From Arctopsyche grandis (lineage: Eukaryota; Arthropoda; Insecta; Trichoptera; Hydropsychidae): a DNA stretch of 64,000 nt. The stretch is taken from NCBI RefSeq assembly GCF_051622035.1, contig NC_135358.1:9899001-9963000 (forward strand), written 5' to 3'. Position numbers and translations under genes: made by a program. The notes under the pieces were generated by a model. It saw nothing but the letters and a program-made list of their open reading frames with translations, was not told the DNA's origin and did not search any database. This document shows, one piece after another, positions 1 to 13,274 of this stretch. Position 1 is the first letter of the stretch, and each line of letters starts with the position of its first letter.

Positions 1-844
1 CGAGGTATGCATTGTTCAACAGTTGACGTTAGAGCGCTTTCCCACGTTTTCGCGAATTTCAATTTTCATGGATCAAAAAACATTCGAGATGGCTTTTCGA
101 ACCGATCCGCGTAAAACATTTCCCGTTCAGAGCGTTTAATTGAAACGCAGACGACGATCGAATTTCCAGCGTCGATCCGAAGAATAATAAATACATTACA
201 TTAATAAATAAATACATTACACATAAAAAGGTTCCGAGTTATTTATCGCCTCTATAAAATAATTATCGAAATTGAAGTGCCTTGCCGCATACTGAGCGGT
301 TGTAGGCAAGTTAAATTTTCCGGTCGTAAATCGTCACGAAACAGTTGTAAAATTAAAGAGCAATAAACGAGAAAACGTATCGAGTTTGTACCTCGTCGTT
401 ATCGATCGTTTGTCCGAGACGCTCTGATTCGCAGACAGACTCTTCATGGAAAAATCTGCCACAAGAAAGGTACGCAGATCACTCTCAGATAAGAAAAAGT
501 TTCCAACCGTGGTCGCTTGCGCAGTACCGATCGTGACTATATTAATACGACCGGTTGTGGTCGAAATCAAACACACATATCTCTGATCCAATCAAGTTAC
601 ATTTGTGAATCCTAAACGGTTATAATCTATGATACAAATTGCGTAGAACAACAATTGGTGTTCTACAATATTAATAGATTCTACCAAATACATCGACGAG
701 GATTGGTCTGCGGCGAGACAGTTAAAAATCTTTAAAACAAATATCAGGAGTTGAAAAACTTATATTTGAAAAAAAATGAGAAGCACTGGTACAGAAGATT
801 CGTTATCTTTAATTTTATGCAACCGAATGCAAATGCATGTACAT
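1..844. other. AT-rich DNA, no recognised gene
   Basis: No open frame here has protein-family character or splice-consistent neighbours. The 85-codon minus-strand frame at 334-591 has no recognisable domain. I see nothing assignable apart from simple AT-rich sequence. Confidence 0.5.
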
Positions 845-853
845 ATTTTAAGG

Positions 854-1045
854 GGTAAACGGATTATTTTGGACATTGTGATCGAGAAAATCGCGAATAC
901 GGAATATCTGGCACTCGAATTCTCGTTAGAATGACAGTTCGCGTGGATAAACCTCGATGAGTGGAATCTTCGACTGCCAGATATTCCGTGATCGATATTT
1001 TAGTGACGTGTGCGAGGTCGCCTTGTGCAAAATAATCACCGAACC
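854..1045. mobile_element. Short MITE, family Y copy 1 (192 bp)
   Basis: The element begins GGTAAACGGATTATTTTG and ends CAAAATAATCACCGAACC. It is flanked by a perfect 9-bp direct repeat ATTTTAAGG (845-853 and 1046-1054). Related copies lie at 19455-19667 and 57443-57610, and the terminal sequences are shared with the palindromic family F elements at 30080, 34394, 36612 and 59551. There is no coding capacity. A 9-bp duplication is typical of Mutator-like or Foldback-type insertions (family knowledge); the assignment is inference. Confidence 0.8.
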
Positions 1046-1140
1046 ATTTTAAGGACTCAAAATATTGAACAAAGCATAAAGTACAAGGCTAAAACTACAA
1101 CCGCCATAAAGCTTTATGACGGTCTCGCGAAAGTTTAATT

Positions 1141-1262
1141 ACTTTATCTATGTACGTAGTAACAATAGATGAAGTTTTGTGATCATGCGAAAATTCGAAC
1201 TCAAGATTTTGATTGGTTCGAACTCAGAATCGATCACTGATCACGTTTTCAAAATCTAGAAA
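1141..1262 (-). repeat. Dispersed repeat X, copy 1
   Basis: This segment contains the reverse complement of a sequence also found at 10018-10110 and 56062-56166, including GATCA-(C)AAA-CTTCATCTATTGTTAC. The copy at 56 kb is interrupted by a solo LTR exactly after TTGTTAC. It is a dispersed noncoding repeat; its class is unknown. Confidence 0.5.
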
Positions 1263-3971
1263 ATATATGTGTGTGTGTCTGTGTATTTGGGGATTTTTTG
1301 AACACCAATAATCCTATTGAACTGAAACTTAGTATTGGTTATTGAAATTCTTATCGACACGACGTTAATTTTTTTCAAATTTTTAAGTTGACCGGAAATG
1401 GTACCTCCCCTTATAAATATCCTCTTTTTTTGAAGTTTTTGAATTCAATTAATAGAAATTATAAATTAAATCTAGTTTTTTACTTTTGTCGACATTTACT
1501 TCATATTCCAATTATTTGGTTCAGCGAAATAAATTTGTGAACCCTGGGACTGAAAAACATTTCAATTATTTTCATTGCAATCGGAAAATTCCGCAAAACA
1601 AATACTATTTTATAATTTTGTGAAAAAAATGTAGGCCCCAATTAGGCTCTGGCAAAAACTTTTTTTGTAAATGTTGTGCCACGTGATGTTTAATTCTGAG
1701 TATGTTTTAATTCTTATCGGAAATAAAATATAATATATAGGAAATCACTTTTGTCCTGCGCGGCTAATTGGCGTGGCTTTTTCGGGGTGCCTTTACAAGC
1801 ACATGAAAGTTTTGACTATTTTAATCTGAAATTGAATCATTTTCATCGAATTTATGCAAAGTAGACTGTCACTGACACTCTAAAAGCAGGAAATTTCCTA
1901 GCCAGTGGGCAATCGACGGAATTGACCGAAAGTTCTTTCAAAATTTATCATATTTTTCCAGCAATATGTACGATACGATACTATATAATTATGGTAATAC
2001 AAAATTTAAACGCCATTTTTTTAAAGGACTTACTGGAAAGTTCAGAACATCCGTGTGGTTCAATCCAAGTCCATGGTTATGTGCATAAATATATTTCTTC
2101 ATAAACCTCAAACCTTTCGAATAATATAATATATACATGAATGTATGTATATACTGTAATTTAATAGATAATTACTTCATTTATAAACATATAAAATAAA
2201 TACTCTTTTATTTTATGTAAAATTTTAAATATTTATAATATATTATTATTATCATCATAGTAACAAAATAACATACGAGAGTCAGATAGTTAAAAACTAA
2301 TGGATAATTACTATAATAAATCATAATAAAATACAATGATTGATTATAATTTAAAAAACGCTAATGAACGACTCCATTTCTAATCCATTTGCTATTGTCA
2401 TTATGATTGATACACTCTTACTTTTTCGATTGGATAAAATTCAGAAAAGTCATTCGACAGTCGAAATCCCAAATACAGATCAAATCAACAGAAACAGAAT
2501 AAAATCGCGCATTAGTATAAAAGTAACATGTCTAAAGGCTACGCGCGAATGATTCCAAACACTTGCATACATACAACGTGGAAAGTAAAAGATTGCATTT
2601 ACGCATTTCGAAATCAAGACCGATCAGCGCGTGCAATGATGCGAATAATCGCCGCAGTGAATATCGAAAAAATTAATTGAACGAAAGCAAAATACAACGA
2701 GAGAGAGGAAATTAATTACCGAATATTAACGATTGGAAAGAGTAAACGAGCAAATTTTTAAATAATAATTTTATAAAATCACTATATGTATGTACGTATG
2801 TGTATGTATGTACCTAGTCGGACAACTATCGGATCGAACCGGTCAAATATGGGACAATCGATCGCAAACCGGTCACGGAGATACTCGATTGTAAGGAGTT
2901 GGTCTCGCATGCACAACCAGCCTGCTTCTTCAGTTGAAATTTGCCTGAAAGCAACGAGCAAATGCCGAAAGTGAAAATGTAGAACGAATAACGGGGCGGA
3001 TCGGAAGACAACAACCGGTCGAATATTATCCAAAGGCCTCGGTTCAGTTTTCGTCACATCCGGACACGAAATTACGACGAAGACCCTCGTCAGATGCATA
3101 TCAACGAGGAGATAAATGCCTCGACGCAGCTAATTGCACGCGTATCCAACCGGTGATTATAAACGCATTTCTGACAAAACAGCTTCGATATAATGTATTT
3201 ACGCACATACCTACGACAACTTTAGCGACACTGTGAACTAATTCCGAGACGAAAGCATGCATGTATTAAGGCCAGTATGAGTGCACAGAGAAACGTAAAT
3301 TACATATGTCCTTAGAACAAAGGTGACTAATGTCGCTGTTGCTAATCACTGAACGTTACGATTTTACATTCGAAGCGTAAACTTCAAAGTAAATGTATCG
3401 ACAAGTAAATGAAAGAAAAAGAGGCAGACCCCTGAATCGATTGATGTTGAGCATAAATAAATTCATAGCACTATGGACCAAGGACAAAGATTCTTAACCG
3501 TGTTTCTGAGGTTTATTGTGTAATTTTTCAGACATGTTGCCGACAAATATAAGTCAGTTTATAGAAGACTAGTAATTAATACAATTATGTATTAGTGTAA
3601 AGGTTGTTACTACTTTATTCAATGTGACGCATCAAACATCAACTTATTCGATAAAGTCTTTCCATGTGTTTGATTTGATTTTGGAACGTGCTCTGCTCTC
3701 AAAAAAAAAGACGAGACGAACTGGTTGCCTCTTTTTTTATAATATCTTGACATACGAAACAACAATTATCTGGAATGTTAATGTCATAATATTCTAATTC
3801 AGTAATAATTATTTATATTTAGGGCAAAAAAATAGACATGTCCGGTAGTAATTAGTAAAGAAGAGAAAATATACATATAAATGTATGAAATAAGAATGGA
3901 GTGCTTTTGGACGAACGAACGCCGCTTTTAAATCAAAAATGTAACTTTGCATCAAGAAAAAGATCTTCGAT
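1263..3971. other. AT-rich intergenic DNA
   Basis: The region is A/T-rich, with several chance frames under 110 codons on both strands (for example around 2782-3099) that overlap each other and carry no recognisable domain. A weak resemblance to the GGTCA-rich foldback repeats occurs near 2815-2880 but has no clear ends. No RNA gene was recognised. Confidence 0.5.
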
Positions 3972-4540
3972 CAATGTGTTTTGCCAGTAATGACATATAG
4001 ATGTGAAAATTGAACCAGTGGTGTGCCGTGGAAATCTGCCCGTTTTAATCGCACAATATTATTTACATGTGCGCGTACAGGATACAAGGACACTAGGTGA
4101 CTTGTATCCTGCTCCCTCACACAAGTGAGGCTATGCAATTTGCAAGTGCAAGACAAAGAGATTTCTACTGTATTGAACACCAAATATGTTACACAAAGTC
4201 CAATACACTCAAAGAAGTATTGAACGCTGTATGCTCGGCATAACTAGAAGATGTAGGAAACGGAATATGTGGGTGAGAAGTATGACAAGGGTAGTGGATA
4301 TAGTGAAGAAATTGAAATGGCTATAGGCGGGTCACGTAGCTAGATGAATGAACGAAAGGTGGATAAAAGAAGTTTTAAAATGGTACCCAAGAGAATGTAA
4401 AATGATTAAAGGAAAGCCGCAAGGAAAATGAGTGGACGAAATCAGAAAAATGTATGGGGTGATGGATAAGAGTTGCGCAAAATAGAGACGAATGGAAGCG
4501 TGTTGGAGAGGCCTTCGTCCATCAGTGGATGGTGAATATT
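3972..4540 (+). pseudogene. Decayed non-LTR retrotransposon 3' end
   Basis: Frames scattered over this stretch read like the C-terminal end of insect LINE reverse transcriptases. QCVLPVMTYRCEN starts at 3972, then after about 150 unrelated bases come ERCMLGITRRCRKRNMWVRS, KLKW, GHVARMNE, WYPRECK, RVAQNR and WKRVGEAFVHQW up to about 4536. The reading frame is broken by several stops and shifts, so it cannot encode protein. The interrupting stretch (about 4011-4190) starts CCAGTGGTGTGCCGTGG and may be a separate small insertion. Family recognition is from memory of the conserved tail; the clade is not assigned. Confidence 0.7.
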
Positions 4541-4559
4541 CGGCTGTCAACATAAATAT

Positions 4560-5535
4560 AGAATGTATGGATAGGCCCTTTCATAGAAATTTGTGGACCT
4601 AAAACGTGCCATACGACGAGGGGGTTTAAGGGGGCTCGCAGGGTTAAAAGTGCGGAACTATTAGAACCAAACACACTATATTTTTGCTGTTTTGGAACCA
4701 TTTTCATGGTGACGTTTTTGGCAAATAAATTCGCATCTACATATACATTATACATCGATGAAGACAACTTACACTGACCACTGTCAACGAACGACAATTA
4801 GAACCAATACATTTTGTTGCGACTTGGCAAGTGAAGGCGCTCGCATTTAAATATACATTATATATCGATGGCTGTAAATGAAGATGATGAATGCTCTAAT
4901 AGTGAGTAAACAAAACATTACATAACAACAATACTATATTAAAGTACTGTATTTTGATGCAAGTTCACGATGGTTTATTTCGGCTTGTCATCGTGTATGT
5001 TGATTATATTTTTACGATACATATTATATTTAAGACACAGCTTGGGTATACTATACATATTCAAATCAATTAATTCAGGCATATATTTTATAGCAATGTA
5101 CGGATTCATAAATACAATGTACATATTATATGTAGCGAGACACACGCTTTTGTCAAGCGAAAACTAATCGCATGAGCACACCTTTTACGCTGCTAAATAC
5201 GAAAGTGTGCTAAATATAAAAATAAGCTGAAAAAGAAACATACATAGGTACGCAGTAGAAGGAAAACGATTTTAAAAAAGACTGATTACTATTAAAAGTG
5301 GAACGAACACCTCAAAGGAATCCATTGACGGAAGTTACGCATTGAAAACTTATTCATGCAGATTTTTTTGCCGAAATAATTTCATAGGAATCGTCTACTT
5401 TTTCGTCAATTCATTTCTCTTTTTTTGTTTAAATTCTTCTCTTAAAAGAAAATTAAGTGCTCAGACGTCGTCGTGGTTAGGAGCGTATTTGGACAATGGC
5501 TTCTTAACGGAATCGCGCAAAAATCGTGACTATTT
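4560..5535. other. AT-rich intergenic DNA
   Basis: No gene recognised. Frames at 4522-4797 (-), 4970-5167 (+) and 5342-5542 (+) lack family features and look like chance openings in AT-rich sequence. Confidence 0.5.
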
Positions 5536-5540
5536 ATTAT

Positions 5541-5975
5541 AGCCAGCAGCATAGCTCGGACGTTAAGCTTCTGCTTACCGTCAAGAAGGTGCCGGGTTCT
5601 ATCCCTGAATGAAAATGAATTTTTCAGAGTATGCTGTTGGTCAGACCTGGATTTGTGACTCCAGGTTGATCGTTTCCTATCAGAGTTTGCCAATTTTCTC
5701 TGATTTCATTGTTGAAACGGTTCCCGGAAAAAAAAATTGGCTAAAAATCCTTCCTACCTACTATGTCACCACTATTTGAAAATTTGATGGATGTACAATA
5801 AGAATTTATGTACAATTCATAGATGTCTCGTTAATTTGCGAGTTTTTTCAGTGTCTTGCAATTCAACGAATTATAATAAAAAATGCTGCATTTGTATTTG
5901 TAATTGGCCAGGAAGGCGCATTGGGATTTTCCTGTAAGGCCTTCCTGGTATATATGTAAAATAAAATAAAATAAA
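5541..5975 (+). mobile_element. tRNA-derived SINE, copy 1
   Basis: The head starts CCAGCAGCATAGCTC and carries a degenerate A box and a B-box-like GGGTTCTATCC. It closes with ATGCTGTTGG, which pairs with the first ten bases. The body has GTGACTCCAGG, GATCGTTTCC, CAGAGTTTGCCAATTTTC and GAAACGGTTCC, shared by all copies in the window. The 3' end runs into an AATAAAATAAAAT tail near 5955-5980. Other copies are near 6.7, 7.4, 9.2, 34.9, 35.4, 35.9, 42.4 and 45.3 kb. Confidence 0.75.
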
Positions 5976-6718
5976 ATATAAGAAAATATAAACGTTACTT
6001 TTTTTATTTCTTTATATACGGCATTTCGCGTCATTGTTACTTCATAATAATTAGCTCAAAAGAGGCATTATAACGCGAAATACACTAACATGTATCGCCG
6101 TGTTGCCTTTTAATTAAAACAATACGTCATCATTGGAATCTCACGATTTTCGGAAATACCCTGACGAGCGAACGAATAAAAAAAATCCCAATTTATTTTC
6201 TCGTCTATACGAGTCCGCAAAAAAACAGATGATAATTAATTCCCGGCATCGCGTTACCCGATACTTCAAAGTCAAATCGGTCATATTTAAACAAAGAAAA
6301 AAAAATACATGAAAGCTTGTAAAAGTATAGCAATTTCAGACACAAGTTAACACCGTACTATGTGATAATGAATTTACAGTTAGACGTGTACCATGTGCGG
6401 TTGAGAAATTATCGGGTACCGGTTGTTAGTATACGGGGAACTAAGCTAACCGTTATTGCGTACAACGCGGAATACGCAATTCATTAATAATAATGCCTTG
6501 TAACAACTGAACCAGTGCCAAGGACGTCATACTGTTTGAAACGGTGCAAGTGCCCCTGTAAATCAAACAGGTCTGATCCAAGTCGATGAGACTTCATTTG
6601 GAATCATGTGTACCTACGCAGATGAAAAGTTGTGCAATCTATCAAAATGCAACATATGTATGTAAATGTGTAAGTTACTGTTTAAATACATCGTGAAATA
6701 TAAATTCATCATCAATAC

Positions 6719-6905
6719 AAAACCAGCGGCGTGGACTAGTAGTTAGCATTTTATGCTTTCGAGCGGAGTGGTCACGGGTTCGAGTCCCAATAGAGTCCCA
6801 CTGCTGGCCAGACCTTAGTTTGTGACTCCATATCGATCGTTTCTTATCAGAGATTGCCAATTTTTTTGATTTATATTGAAACGGTTCCTGTAAAATTGGT
6901 ATCTC
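6719..6905 (+). mobile_element. tRNA-derived SINE, copy 2
   Basis: It starts ACCAGCGGCGTGGACTAGT, has an A-box-like TAGTAGTTAGCA and a strong B box GGTTCGAGTCC near 6778. Then comes the shared body (GGCCAGACCTTAG, TGTGACTCCAT, ATCGTTTCTTATCAGAG, GAAACGGTTCC). The 3' extent beyond 6905 is uncertain. Confidence 0.75.
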
Positions 6906-6989
6906 ATTTCTTATCTCTCTTCAAGTTATTCAGCGTCTTGAGGTTCGCCAATTTGATTATAAAATGCTGCAAAAATTTCTCCGTATATT

Positions 6990-7380
6990 CATATGTCACT
7001 GTGGAAGTTTGTATGAATTTGCATTGTATAAAATGCTTATGTACATATATGTATATATTTATTGTATTGTACCTGTTTAAGTGCATTCGTCTGTGCACTT
7101 AAACAGTGATTAAAAGTTATCTGTAAAGGCGAGTGTTCAAGTTCTATATAATAAAACAAAATCATTATATTAGTACTCACGAGGGGTATCAAAATTCTAT
7201 TGATCAGGTTTTAAATATGTACATACATAGGAAACGAATACATGCACGATGGAACTGTATTAGTGAACAATTATTGTAAATATCTTATTTTATTTTATTT
7301 ATTTCATAATAGGTTAAACAAAATAGCCACAGCGTAGTGCATATGTAGAGAGAGCTATTTTATGTATATCAGTAGATAGG
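6990..7380. other. AT-rich DNA between SINE copies
   Basis: No gene seen. Short overlapping frames occur on both strands and there are ACATATGTATATA-type runs that recur across the window. Confidence 0.4.
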
Positions 7381-7384
7381 TCGT

Positions 7385-7510
7385 GCTAAATTCCGGCTAA
7401 ATACGCTGCTGGAGAGGTCTCGTGGTTATTAAAACACAGTTCTATCGTCTCCTATTAGAGTTTTTAGATTTTTCTAGCTTAGATTTTTTTGTTGTAACGG
7501 ATCCAATCAA
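7385..7510 (+). mobile_element. Degenerate SINE fragment, copy 3
   Basis: It contains CGCTGCTGGAGAG followed by ATCGTCTCCTATTAGAGTTT and TTGTAACGGATCC, which align with the SINE body. The tRNA-like head is missing or unrecognisable. Confidence 0.5.
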
Positions 7511-7988
7511 GCTGTCATCACGTCGATCTGACAGTCGATTCTGATGAAATTTTGATGATTTCGTTAATGATTAAATTCTTCTAGACTTATTTCGCAGACG
7601 TTTGCTTACTTTAAGTTAACTGTCATAGTCAGCTCACAAATATTGCACCACGTACTGTCAGTTAAACTAATAAAGAGTTTGAAAAAAATGGCAAAAATTC
7701 CCCCTACCAATAAAACTATGTACTCCTGTTGTCAAAAATACATTAAGTGCATAGTTCTCAAAGTAATAAATGATCTACGAATTCTCAAAATCATATCAAT
7801 AGTGTTAGTAAAACTACTTAAAAAAAAATTTCATTATCAAAAATTATTAACGAAGGGATAAAACTGTAATGAAAAACGTGGCAAAAAGATAAAAGAAATA
7901 ACATGAAAATTATATACATATATTATTTGTCATGTCATGATAAAGAAGATATAATGTACATATGTACATTATATCTAAACAATATATC

Positions 7989-8016
7989 TTTACCTTTACC
8001 TTTACCTTTACCTTTT
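7989..8016 (+). repeat. TTTACC-type microsatellite
   Basis: About five tandem CTTTAC units. No function is implied. Confidence 0.8.
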
Positions 8017-8019
8017 TCA

Positions 8020-9205
8020 TTTGTTTTATATTTGTAAATTTCAATTTCTTCTTATATTCTTTTTTATAACCTTTTCCAAATATTTTAATACTATAGTTTA
8101 ATTATGCAATGTTCTACATATTTTGTCATGCCTTTATTCTTTACTTTTTAATTTGTTTTCCTTATATTTATCTTTTTCATTTTTGTAAAAATCTATTATT
8201 GGACTCGGATGTTACATATATTATTTATTTACTATTTGTTTTTTTATACATATCTATGTACATCCTGTCTGTTGATGTTTCAATAAATAAAATAAAAATA
8301 AAAATAAAAAATAAAATATCTAAAACAATAAAAAGAAATCGGTAAAACTAAATAAATATTTCAAATCACTCAGGAGCCTTGAATCGTTTGATTCAAAATA
8401 ATACTTTTGAAACTGAGAAGATCTATATAGTAATAATAATAATCAAAAACTTTATTTTCATGCCGTAAAAATAACTGTCAAGTCGTGTTGTTGAAGTTTG
8501 ATGAATAGTTCAAGTTGCTGACAAATCGAATTTTCCGCGATGAAACACGTTTTCAAACGCTCAATAGAAAATGTGAAAACTGCCACCAAGGAAAGGAAGA
8601 CTCGTTGTTTAAATTAGATCAAACAACATCAAGATAATTTCACTAACGGAACACCGTTTCACACAGTCATTCAAAATTCTGATCGTCATAAAAAAAAAAC
8701 ACCGTTTTGACATAAAATAAGCATATGCTACACATATTTACATTCATTATAACATTAGCATTATGATATGTGTAAATAAATTATGCGATACAGAATCATA
8801 GCCGTCACACGGATAATACATAACGTAACACATTATATTATATTAACGTTAATTTCCAACACAAGCGCGAGCGAAAAGCACGGAAAATAAATTGGCATTA
8901 GATCAACCTCAATAGTTGAACATTAAATATAAGTATGGCGAAAAAAACACTACTTTTAATACGGTCTTACGATGTTTATCGGATGAATTGCAAAAAAAAC
9001 CAAAACTGCTCTAATTTCAACGAAATGCGTTTAAATACCGCAAATAGCGGACAGTTAACTGGTTCGCTAAGAACAGTTTTACTACTGGACTTTAAATTGT
9101 AAACGGATCATAATTTACGCGTATTACTTTCTGTAACATGCGACAGATCAGATAACTGAAACATTTCAATTAACTATTAGAAGATTTAAATAAGAACCTT
9201 CAATT
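8020..9205. other. AT-rich DNA, no gene seen
   Basis: Very AT-rich. The 78-codon frame at 8109-8345 is Phe/Tyr/Ile/Leu-rich, as expected from AT-rich sequence, and ends in an AAAATA simple repeat. I do not regard it as a gene. Confidence 0.5.
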
Positions 9206-9209
9206 AGTT

Positions 9210-9550
9210 TAACCAGCAACATAACTCAAGTGTATATCGTATAATGCAAACAACTGAGGGGTCACGGGTTCGAGCCCTGTTCCGGTGTTGGTGGCCAGAC
9301 CTTGGATATATGTGACTCCAGGTCGATCGTTTTCTAGCAGTTTTATAACTTATCTGACTTCATTTCTGAAACGGTTCCTACCAAATTGGCCACCTATCTA
9401 AATTTGTCATCATTATTTTGAACTTAATTTCAAATTTATAATATTATAAATTTACATATAGTATATACATATGTATGAAGTTGGACGTACATAGGTGTCG
9501 CCTTAAGGCAATCCCGCAAGACACCATGGTAAAAATAATAAATAAAAAAA
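9210..9550 (+). mobile_element. tRNA-derived SINE, copy 4 (long)
   Basis: The head is AACCAGCAACATAACTCAAG with B box GGTTCGAGCCC near 9264 and a closing GTGTTGGTGG. It is followed by the shared body and a 3' module GGTGTCGCCTTAAGGCAA before AATAAATAAAAAAA. The same 3' module is seen at 36049-36090 in another copy, which helps define the full-length unit at about 340 bp. Confidence 0.8.
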
Positions 9551-9810
9551 ATTATCCACTTGCTATTCCGTAAAAGGGATCAATAACTTTCCAAGGACCA
9601 TCGTTAGTAAGAAAATCCTAGACATTGTTAAGATGAGTTGTAATATCAATTTCATCAATTTTATCAATATGTCCTCTTTCTTATTTGCTTTATTTTCCCA
9701 ACAGGCGTAAAAAACATTATGGAGATTAAAATAATTTAATTACTATTTTTTATAATGCACCTGTATTTGTATATTTTTATAATGAGACTGTTATTATTTT
9801 TTGAATAATA

Positions 9811-10440
9811 GCACTGAGTAACAAAAAAATCACAATCACCATTAAATTACGAGAGCGGAAAAATAAATATTGAGATTGAAAACCAATTTTTATAAACGAA
9901 GTGAAATATAAAACTGGCCCAATAAATTATAACTCGAGAAAAAAATGAGTAAAAAAATGTACATATATTTTTGACTTCAAATTCGTTAGATAATTAATTA
10001 AAATAATTTTAAAACAATAAAAATCGATCAAAATCTCAAAGTCGAATTTTTGCATGATCACAAAGCTTCATCTATTGTTACTATGTATGTACATACATAC
10101 ATAGATAAAGTAAATATAATATATATTGATATAGAAAACCAATCCTTATAAACGTGGTAAAGTGAAAAATTAGCGAAATAAGCTCATGTCGCGGAAAAAA
10201 ATTGTATCTTAAAGCAATAAAAAATCACAATGGATAGAAAAAACATCTGACTATTGATTCCAATACTCACTTTTGGCATAGCAATTGGCAAAAAATTGCA
10301 CATTTTTTCAAACGCTCATATCTCATAATCGAAAGCAAACCAACAAACACCATTATCATATTCGAATTCAGTAAGTCAAACTTAGTAAAGATTGATTAGT
10401 CTCCGCTCCGGTAAGTTAAGTTGCTTTGTTTAGTTAAGCA
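9811..10440. mobile_element. MITE family Z, copy 1
   Basis: It starts GCACTGAGTAACAAAAAAAT and ends in the reverse complement of GGAGCGGAGACTAATCAATC / CAAAGCAACTTAAC. The termini and interior (AAAACCAATCCTTATAAACG at about 10135) match the copy at 59993-60499, where the inverted termini are better preserved. Noncoding. The ends here are diverged, so the boundaries are approximate. Confidence 0.55.
10018..10110 (+). repeat. Dispersed repeat X, copy 2
   Basis: It carries GCATGATCACAAAGCTTCAT and CTATTGTTACTATGTATG, matching 1141-1262 (reverse) and 56062-56166. It lies inside the MITE-like block at 9.8-10.4 kb, so it may be part of that element. Confidence 0.5.
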
Positions 10441-13274
10441 GGTCTACAGATTATTATCTAAATATGATTTTTCTAAGTGGAAAGTTTAATATATTATCCC
10501 TATTAATTCAATTCAGATTCGTGTAAATACGAGTGAATACTAGAACGAGCTTTTAGCTCGGAATTTTACCGATTTAAAGTTCAGCACACTTCCAATTAAC
10601 CCTTTTAAACGAAAACAAAAAATAGTGTGGCCAGAACACTATCCCAATAAACATGTTTCAATAGAAAATACTCAATATAAAATAGTATTAACAGTGGGAA
10701 AAATCCCAAGTGAAAATACGTACTTTTGACTTTTGATTTGAACTGGACGACTACTTAGAAAGATTTGAAAGCTGAACAGTACAACAAATGAAAGATGAAA
10801 TACCCAACTATAGATTCCAATATTCATTTTGAACAGAAAATTGACAGATTTTGAGACATCGACCGAACAACACCAAGATATAGAAAAATCGCACGATTTA
10901 AAAAACACATATATCTACGAATCTCGAGCCAATCAACATTTTTTATTACCAGATTCGTGTTTACTGGACATAGATCTATAAGAAAAGTCATATCTCGTCT
11001 CTGAACCATTTTTCGTGTCGAACAGTATAATCGAAGACGCCCGAAGTCTTCAGTTATCATGATTATCATCCCCATCAAGATGCGCGTGCATTAAAAGCCG
11101 AAAGTTGACCATTTGAGATCGTCCATAATTCCAGGCGTAGACGTATTAGTCCTGTCGGAGACAGTTGGACGATAATCCGAGAATCGAAGTGGATCAATGT
11201 AACGGCCGCTGACCGTGTCTGACCGTCAGCCGTTACATGAACCGAACGGTAACGCAAACGGATCACTCACTAGGTCCAGTACGGTTCCTCATTGCACATT
11301 GCACTAAATTGCATCCGGACACATGTCTCGATTTCGTACAACGAAACAATCTCGAAAGAAAGTGAATCGCGTAGGATTACGCTCGACTAATCAGATGATC
11401 CAGTCTAGTACGAATACGCCACTTTCACGCGTGCGTAATAAATAGTGATAATTACTCAACGCTCAAAAGGTAAACTATTGACATTTGTATTATAATACAT
11501 ATAATAAACTGGTCCCGAGTGTATGTACGTGTTTGAGTAGGTATAACAAACGCTTAAAAAATTATATGCACGCATGTAAAGCGTTAAATAATTTACGTAA
11601 CGTAACTTTCGGATATTTGTAGACGATTTCTAAAATATAATCTCGCTACTCTAAGAACCCCCTTTTTTTTAAGCTCTCCTCTAGATTATATACTTTCTAT
11701 GAAGATAAGATATTTGATTGTATTCGATGAATGGATAAATTACAATATGCGTAGGCTCACACACACGAATTTGCAAGAAAGCACGTTCAGTGTGCGAAAA
11801 AAGACGTTGTGTAAGCTACGTCTTTTTTAGGAGAAATTTATTGTAATTTTTAGATACTATTAAAAATAAGTTTAATATACAGAATACACTTATCAAAGAA
11901 AAAACAATATTTGCACTGGGTTTATATTTTGTAGAACGTTTATATTATAGCGAGGTATTCATAATCTTATGTAGCTTGGTTCCTTTATGCTACTTTTATC
12001 GAATAAAAATGAACAAATATTCAATTAAAACACATACATATTTATCTATATGTACAAGCGAGTATGAAGAAAAGATTTGAGAGAACAAGTATTGATGTTT
12101 TTTTAATTACTAATTAAATTCCTCCGAGAACGCTCCCGTTGTTTTTTGTTAATTTTAGTATTTTAAAATTTTAATCTCATATTTCATTAAAATTGAATTA
12201 TATTTTTTAAATTTTTGAGAACGGCTATTATTTGATTCCTTTGGGATTCTGTGAAAATTGGACTATTTTTTCAAGCAACGTCGCCATATCTCATTTAATT
12301 AACGTCCATAATTAAATGAATTTTATTATTTTTAGCAATTTCAGTTGCCGAATGAAAATAGAAAAATTGCAGTCTCAATTTAATATCTCAAATGCGTATA
12401 GCGTAAATTTACGACCGTTATAATTTTTTTTTAGTATTATAGTCAACTTACAAACTACTCGAATTCTATCGAAAAATAAATTTGATTTCACAATGAACGT
12501 TGTTGAATGTATATTCAACGTCAGATTTCGATTTCACAATGAACATAGGAATTAAACAAAAATGACACTTTATTGTATCCGATTCACGTCCTTGTGGTTA
12601 TAACAATCTTAAGAAATTTTCGAAATTGAAGCAAAAAAAAATTCAATGCGTAGGATAATTTGTGGGTTCAGAGATAAAAACGTGACAAGACTGCCTACTA
12701 AAACCTCATGTCAGGGTCGCAACTATACAAAATTGTACATTAGCAAATCGTAGGACGTTTAAGCTCAGAACAAAATTAGAACCACAGCTCGTTAGAATAT
12801 AAAAGATAAGCATAAAGCACAAGACTGGCCAGTTGCGAATGCATTATAAGATACATTCAAGGTTGCTATCGAAGCACAAAGAACGCAATCAAAATTTAAA
12901 TGAAAAATAAAAGATTATCATTCCAGTTTTTGGCATACCTACTATACACATGCAAATTTTCCTCGAGTGCTGACCAATCGGTATTTCATTCCACCATCAA
13001 TCTTCTTATTCGGAATTGATGGTAGAGGTGAAATCGTACAAGAAAAAAATCGCACGACTGATACCGTCATTAAACTTGCGCAATACATAATGCTCAAAGT
13101 TGCACAACCGAGTGTGTATTGTAAAAATTTGGGTGCGGCTTCTTAAGTCACGCACTTCATACATATATACATATCTCTCAAACTAGACATTTTCACTCTT
13201 AATCTGTATTGCTCAATAACTTATCAAACGTGATTATGTGATATAAATTTCCTATTTTATTTTCCTTTCAGATT
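10441..13274. other. Upstream region of LRR gene, no gene recognised
   Basis: Mostly AT-rich. A GC-richer block at about 11080-11290 includes an imperfect hairpin (ATGTAACGGCCGCTGACCGT paired with ACCGTCAGCCGTTACAT). It could be a promoter or 5' noncoding exon for the LRR gene, whose first coding exon directly follows a splice-acceptor-like TTTTCCTTTCAG at 13260-13271, but nothing proves this. Frames at 10672-11266 lack family features. Confidence 0.35.

Noticed and set aside
2815-2880. Possible eighth copy of the foldback family (ACCGGTCAAATATGGGACAATC)
   Set aside because: Only scattered GGTCA-like similarity, with neither terminus nor a flanking duplication.
2782-3099. 105-codon minus-strand frame in a GC-richer patch
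   Set aside because: No domain, no splice context and overlapping frames on both strands; considered chance.
7986-8016. CRISPR-like or telomeric array
   Set aside because: It is a simple TTTACC microsatellite without spacers, and not the insect TTAGG telomere repeat. No CRISPR array exists in the window.
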